DNA of 64,000 bases. It comes from Roseomonas sp. (GTDB lineage: Bacteria; Pseudomonadota; Alphaproteobacteria; Acetobacterales; Acetobacteraceae). The number at the start of each line of letters is the position of its first letter. Position 1 is the stretch's first letter. Under the pieces are notes generated by a model, which was given only the letters and a program-made list of their open reading frames with translations, did not search any database and had not been told where the DNA came from. Below are positions 63,354 through 64,000 of the stretch, piece after piece. The stretch lies in assembly GCA_020249775.1 (NCBI GenBank), contig JADCFA010000009.1, positions 1-64,000 on the forward strand, read 5' to 3'. Both the position numbers and the translations under genes were made by a program.

Positions 63354-64000
63354 GTGGTCGAGTCCCAAACCGAATCCCTGGCGGAAACCCCGCTCGCCGC
63401 GCTGCACCGCGAATTGGGCGGGCGCATGGTGGGCTTCGCGGGCTATGCGCTGCCGGTGCAATACCCGGCCGGCATCATGGCGGAGCATTTGCATTGCCGG
63501 AGCGCTGCTGCGTTGTTCGATGTCTCCCATATGGGACAAGCCGAGTTGCGCGGCGAAGGCGCTGCGGCGGCTTTGGAAGCGCTGACGCCCGCCGATGTTG
63601 CGGGGCTGAAGCCAGGCCGGCAGCGCTATGGGCTGCTGACATCCGGAAGTGGCGGCATTCTGGATGATTTCATGTTCGCCAATCTGGGCGATCGGATTTT
63701 TCTGGTGGTGAATGCCAGCCGCAAGGAACATGATTTCGGCCATATCGCGGCGCATCTGCCGCGCGGTGTCACGCTGCATCGGCATGAAGACCGCGCGCTT
63801 TTGGCGCTACAAGGGCCGGGGGCGGTGCCGGCACTCGCTACCTTGGCGCCGGGTGTGGCGGCGTTTTCCTTTATGGGCATTGGCAGCTTCGATATCGGGG
63901 GCGTCAACGCCATCATATCCCGCAGTGGTTATACCGGCGAAGATGGCGTTGAAATCTCGGTGCCGGCTGACCAGGCGGAGGCCTTCGCGCGCCGCTTGCT
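63354..64000 (+). CDS. gcvT: Aminomethyltransferase of the glycine cleavage system (GcvT), partial
   Basis: GcvT (T-protein) transfers the methylene unit of glycine to tetrahydrofolate. The frame starts at GTG with GGGAGG just upstream and runs open to the window edge (about 215 residues seen). Landmarks are HRELGGRMVGFAGYALPVQY, HCRSAAALFDVSHMGQAEL, ILDDFMFANLGDRIFLVVNA, LALQGPGAV and SRSGYTGEDGVEISV. Its position right behind the glycine riboswitch confirms the identity; gcvH and gcvP would be expected downstream. The start could be a few codons later. Confidence 0.95.
   Translation, partial: MVESQTESLAETPLAALHRELGGRMVGFAGYALPVQYPAGIMAEHLHCRSAAALFDVSHMGQAELRGEGAAAALEALTPADVAGLKPGRQRYGLLTSGSGGILDDFMFANLGDRIFLVVNASRKEHDFGHIAAHLPRGVTLHRHEDRALLALQGPGAVPALATLAPGVAAFSFMGIGSFDIGGVNAIISRSGYTGEDGVEISVPADQAEAFARRL

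Noticed and set aside
63121-63585. 154-codon frame running through the riboswitch into gcvT
   Set aside because: It is out of frame with gcvT, whose protein similarity starts at the GTG at 63354; the upstream part is structured RNA.

Overview
The window reads as a chromosomal segment of a GC-rich alphaproteobacterium. The best guess is Acetobacteraceae/Rhodospirillales, Roseomonas-like. The reasons are the ruvCAB-ybgC-tolQRAB-pal-cpoB-tilS-ftsH-folP synteny, a ChpT-type phosphotransferase, an alphaproteobacterial RpoH, a type-2 CtaA, small DUF6476/DUF2256/DUF3553 proteins, many orphan family-5 periplasmic binding proteins and a relic of a Hint_2 domain. No rRNA operon, CRISPR array or replication origin is visible. 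One tRNA (Pro, TGG) is present.

Layout. 1-782: nested insertion-sequence debris (5' end of an IS256-type transposase abutting a truncated IS3-type element). 907-5244 (minus): a hybrid sensor kinase with its own HPt, a response regulator and an AI-2E-type permease. 5621-9652 (plus): two orphan solute-binding proteins and an M20 amidohydrolase. 9717-13455: rpoH, an RluD-type pseudouridine synthase, two tiny genes (one only 54 codons) and a polyprenyl-phosphate-type glycosyltransferase. 13674-19020 (plus): a molybdopterin oxidoreductase, a glutathione peroxidase, and a TRAP-type binding protein directly followed by a membrane hybrid kinase. 19117-22260: a binding protein and an amidase, transcribed divergently. 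22322-34766 (plus): DNA-repair (ruvCAB), envelope (ybgC, tol-pal), tilS, ftsH and folP block. A cluster of palindromes and a sharp change of third-codon-position bias sit between ruvA and ruvB. 34773-37801: LLM flavin monooxygenase and another binding protein. 37863-43729: tRNA-Pro, DUF192, HDAC-like deacetylase, amidase, gamma-glutamyltransferase, CsaA-like protein and gpt. 43757-45015: a cupin, then a scar with a Hint_2 fragment. 45016-50286 (minus): MFS, nadK, nitrilase, a small membrane protein, moaA, TauE and DUF3553. 50339-56444 (plus): chpT-like gene and a complete cheA-W-Y-B-R set with no receptor gene. 56454-60513: tldD, ctaA, glycosyltransferase, TVP38. 60514-62437: an AT-richer island carrying a divergent full-length seryl-tRNA synthetase. 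62438-64000: a degenerate GH108-like protein, then a tandem glycine riboswitch controlling gcvT, which runs off the window.

Most genes form tight operons with 4-nt ATGA/GTGA overlaps (ruvCA, ruvB-ybgC, cheW-Y-B-R, nitrilase-nadK-MFS, hdac-DUF192). The items I would look at first are the SerRS island, the TRAP-binding-protein/sensor-kinase pair, the ruvA/ruvB junction, the TilS with SGGPHS in place of SGGxDS, and the GH108-like protein lacking its expected catalytic glutamate. None of these is proven to be a new system; they are the places where the sequence departs from expectation.
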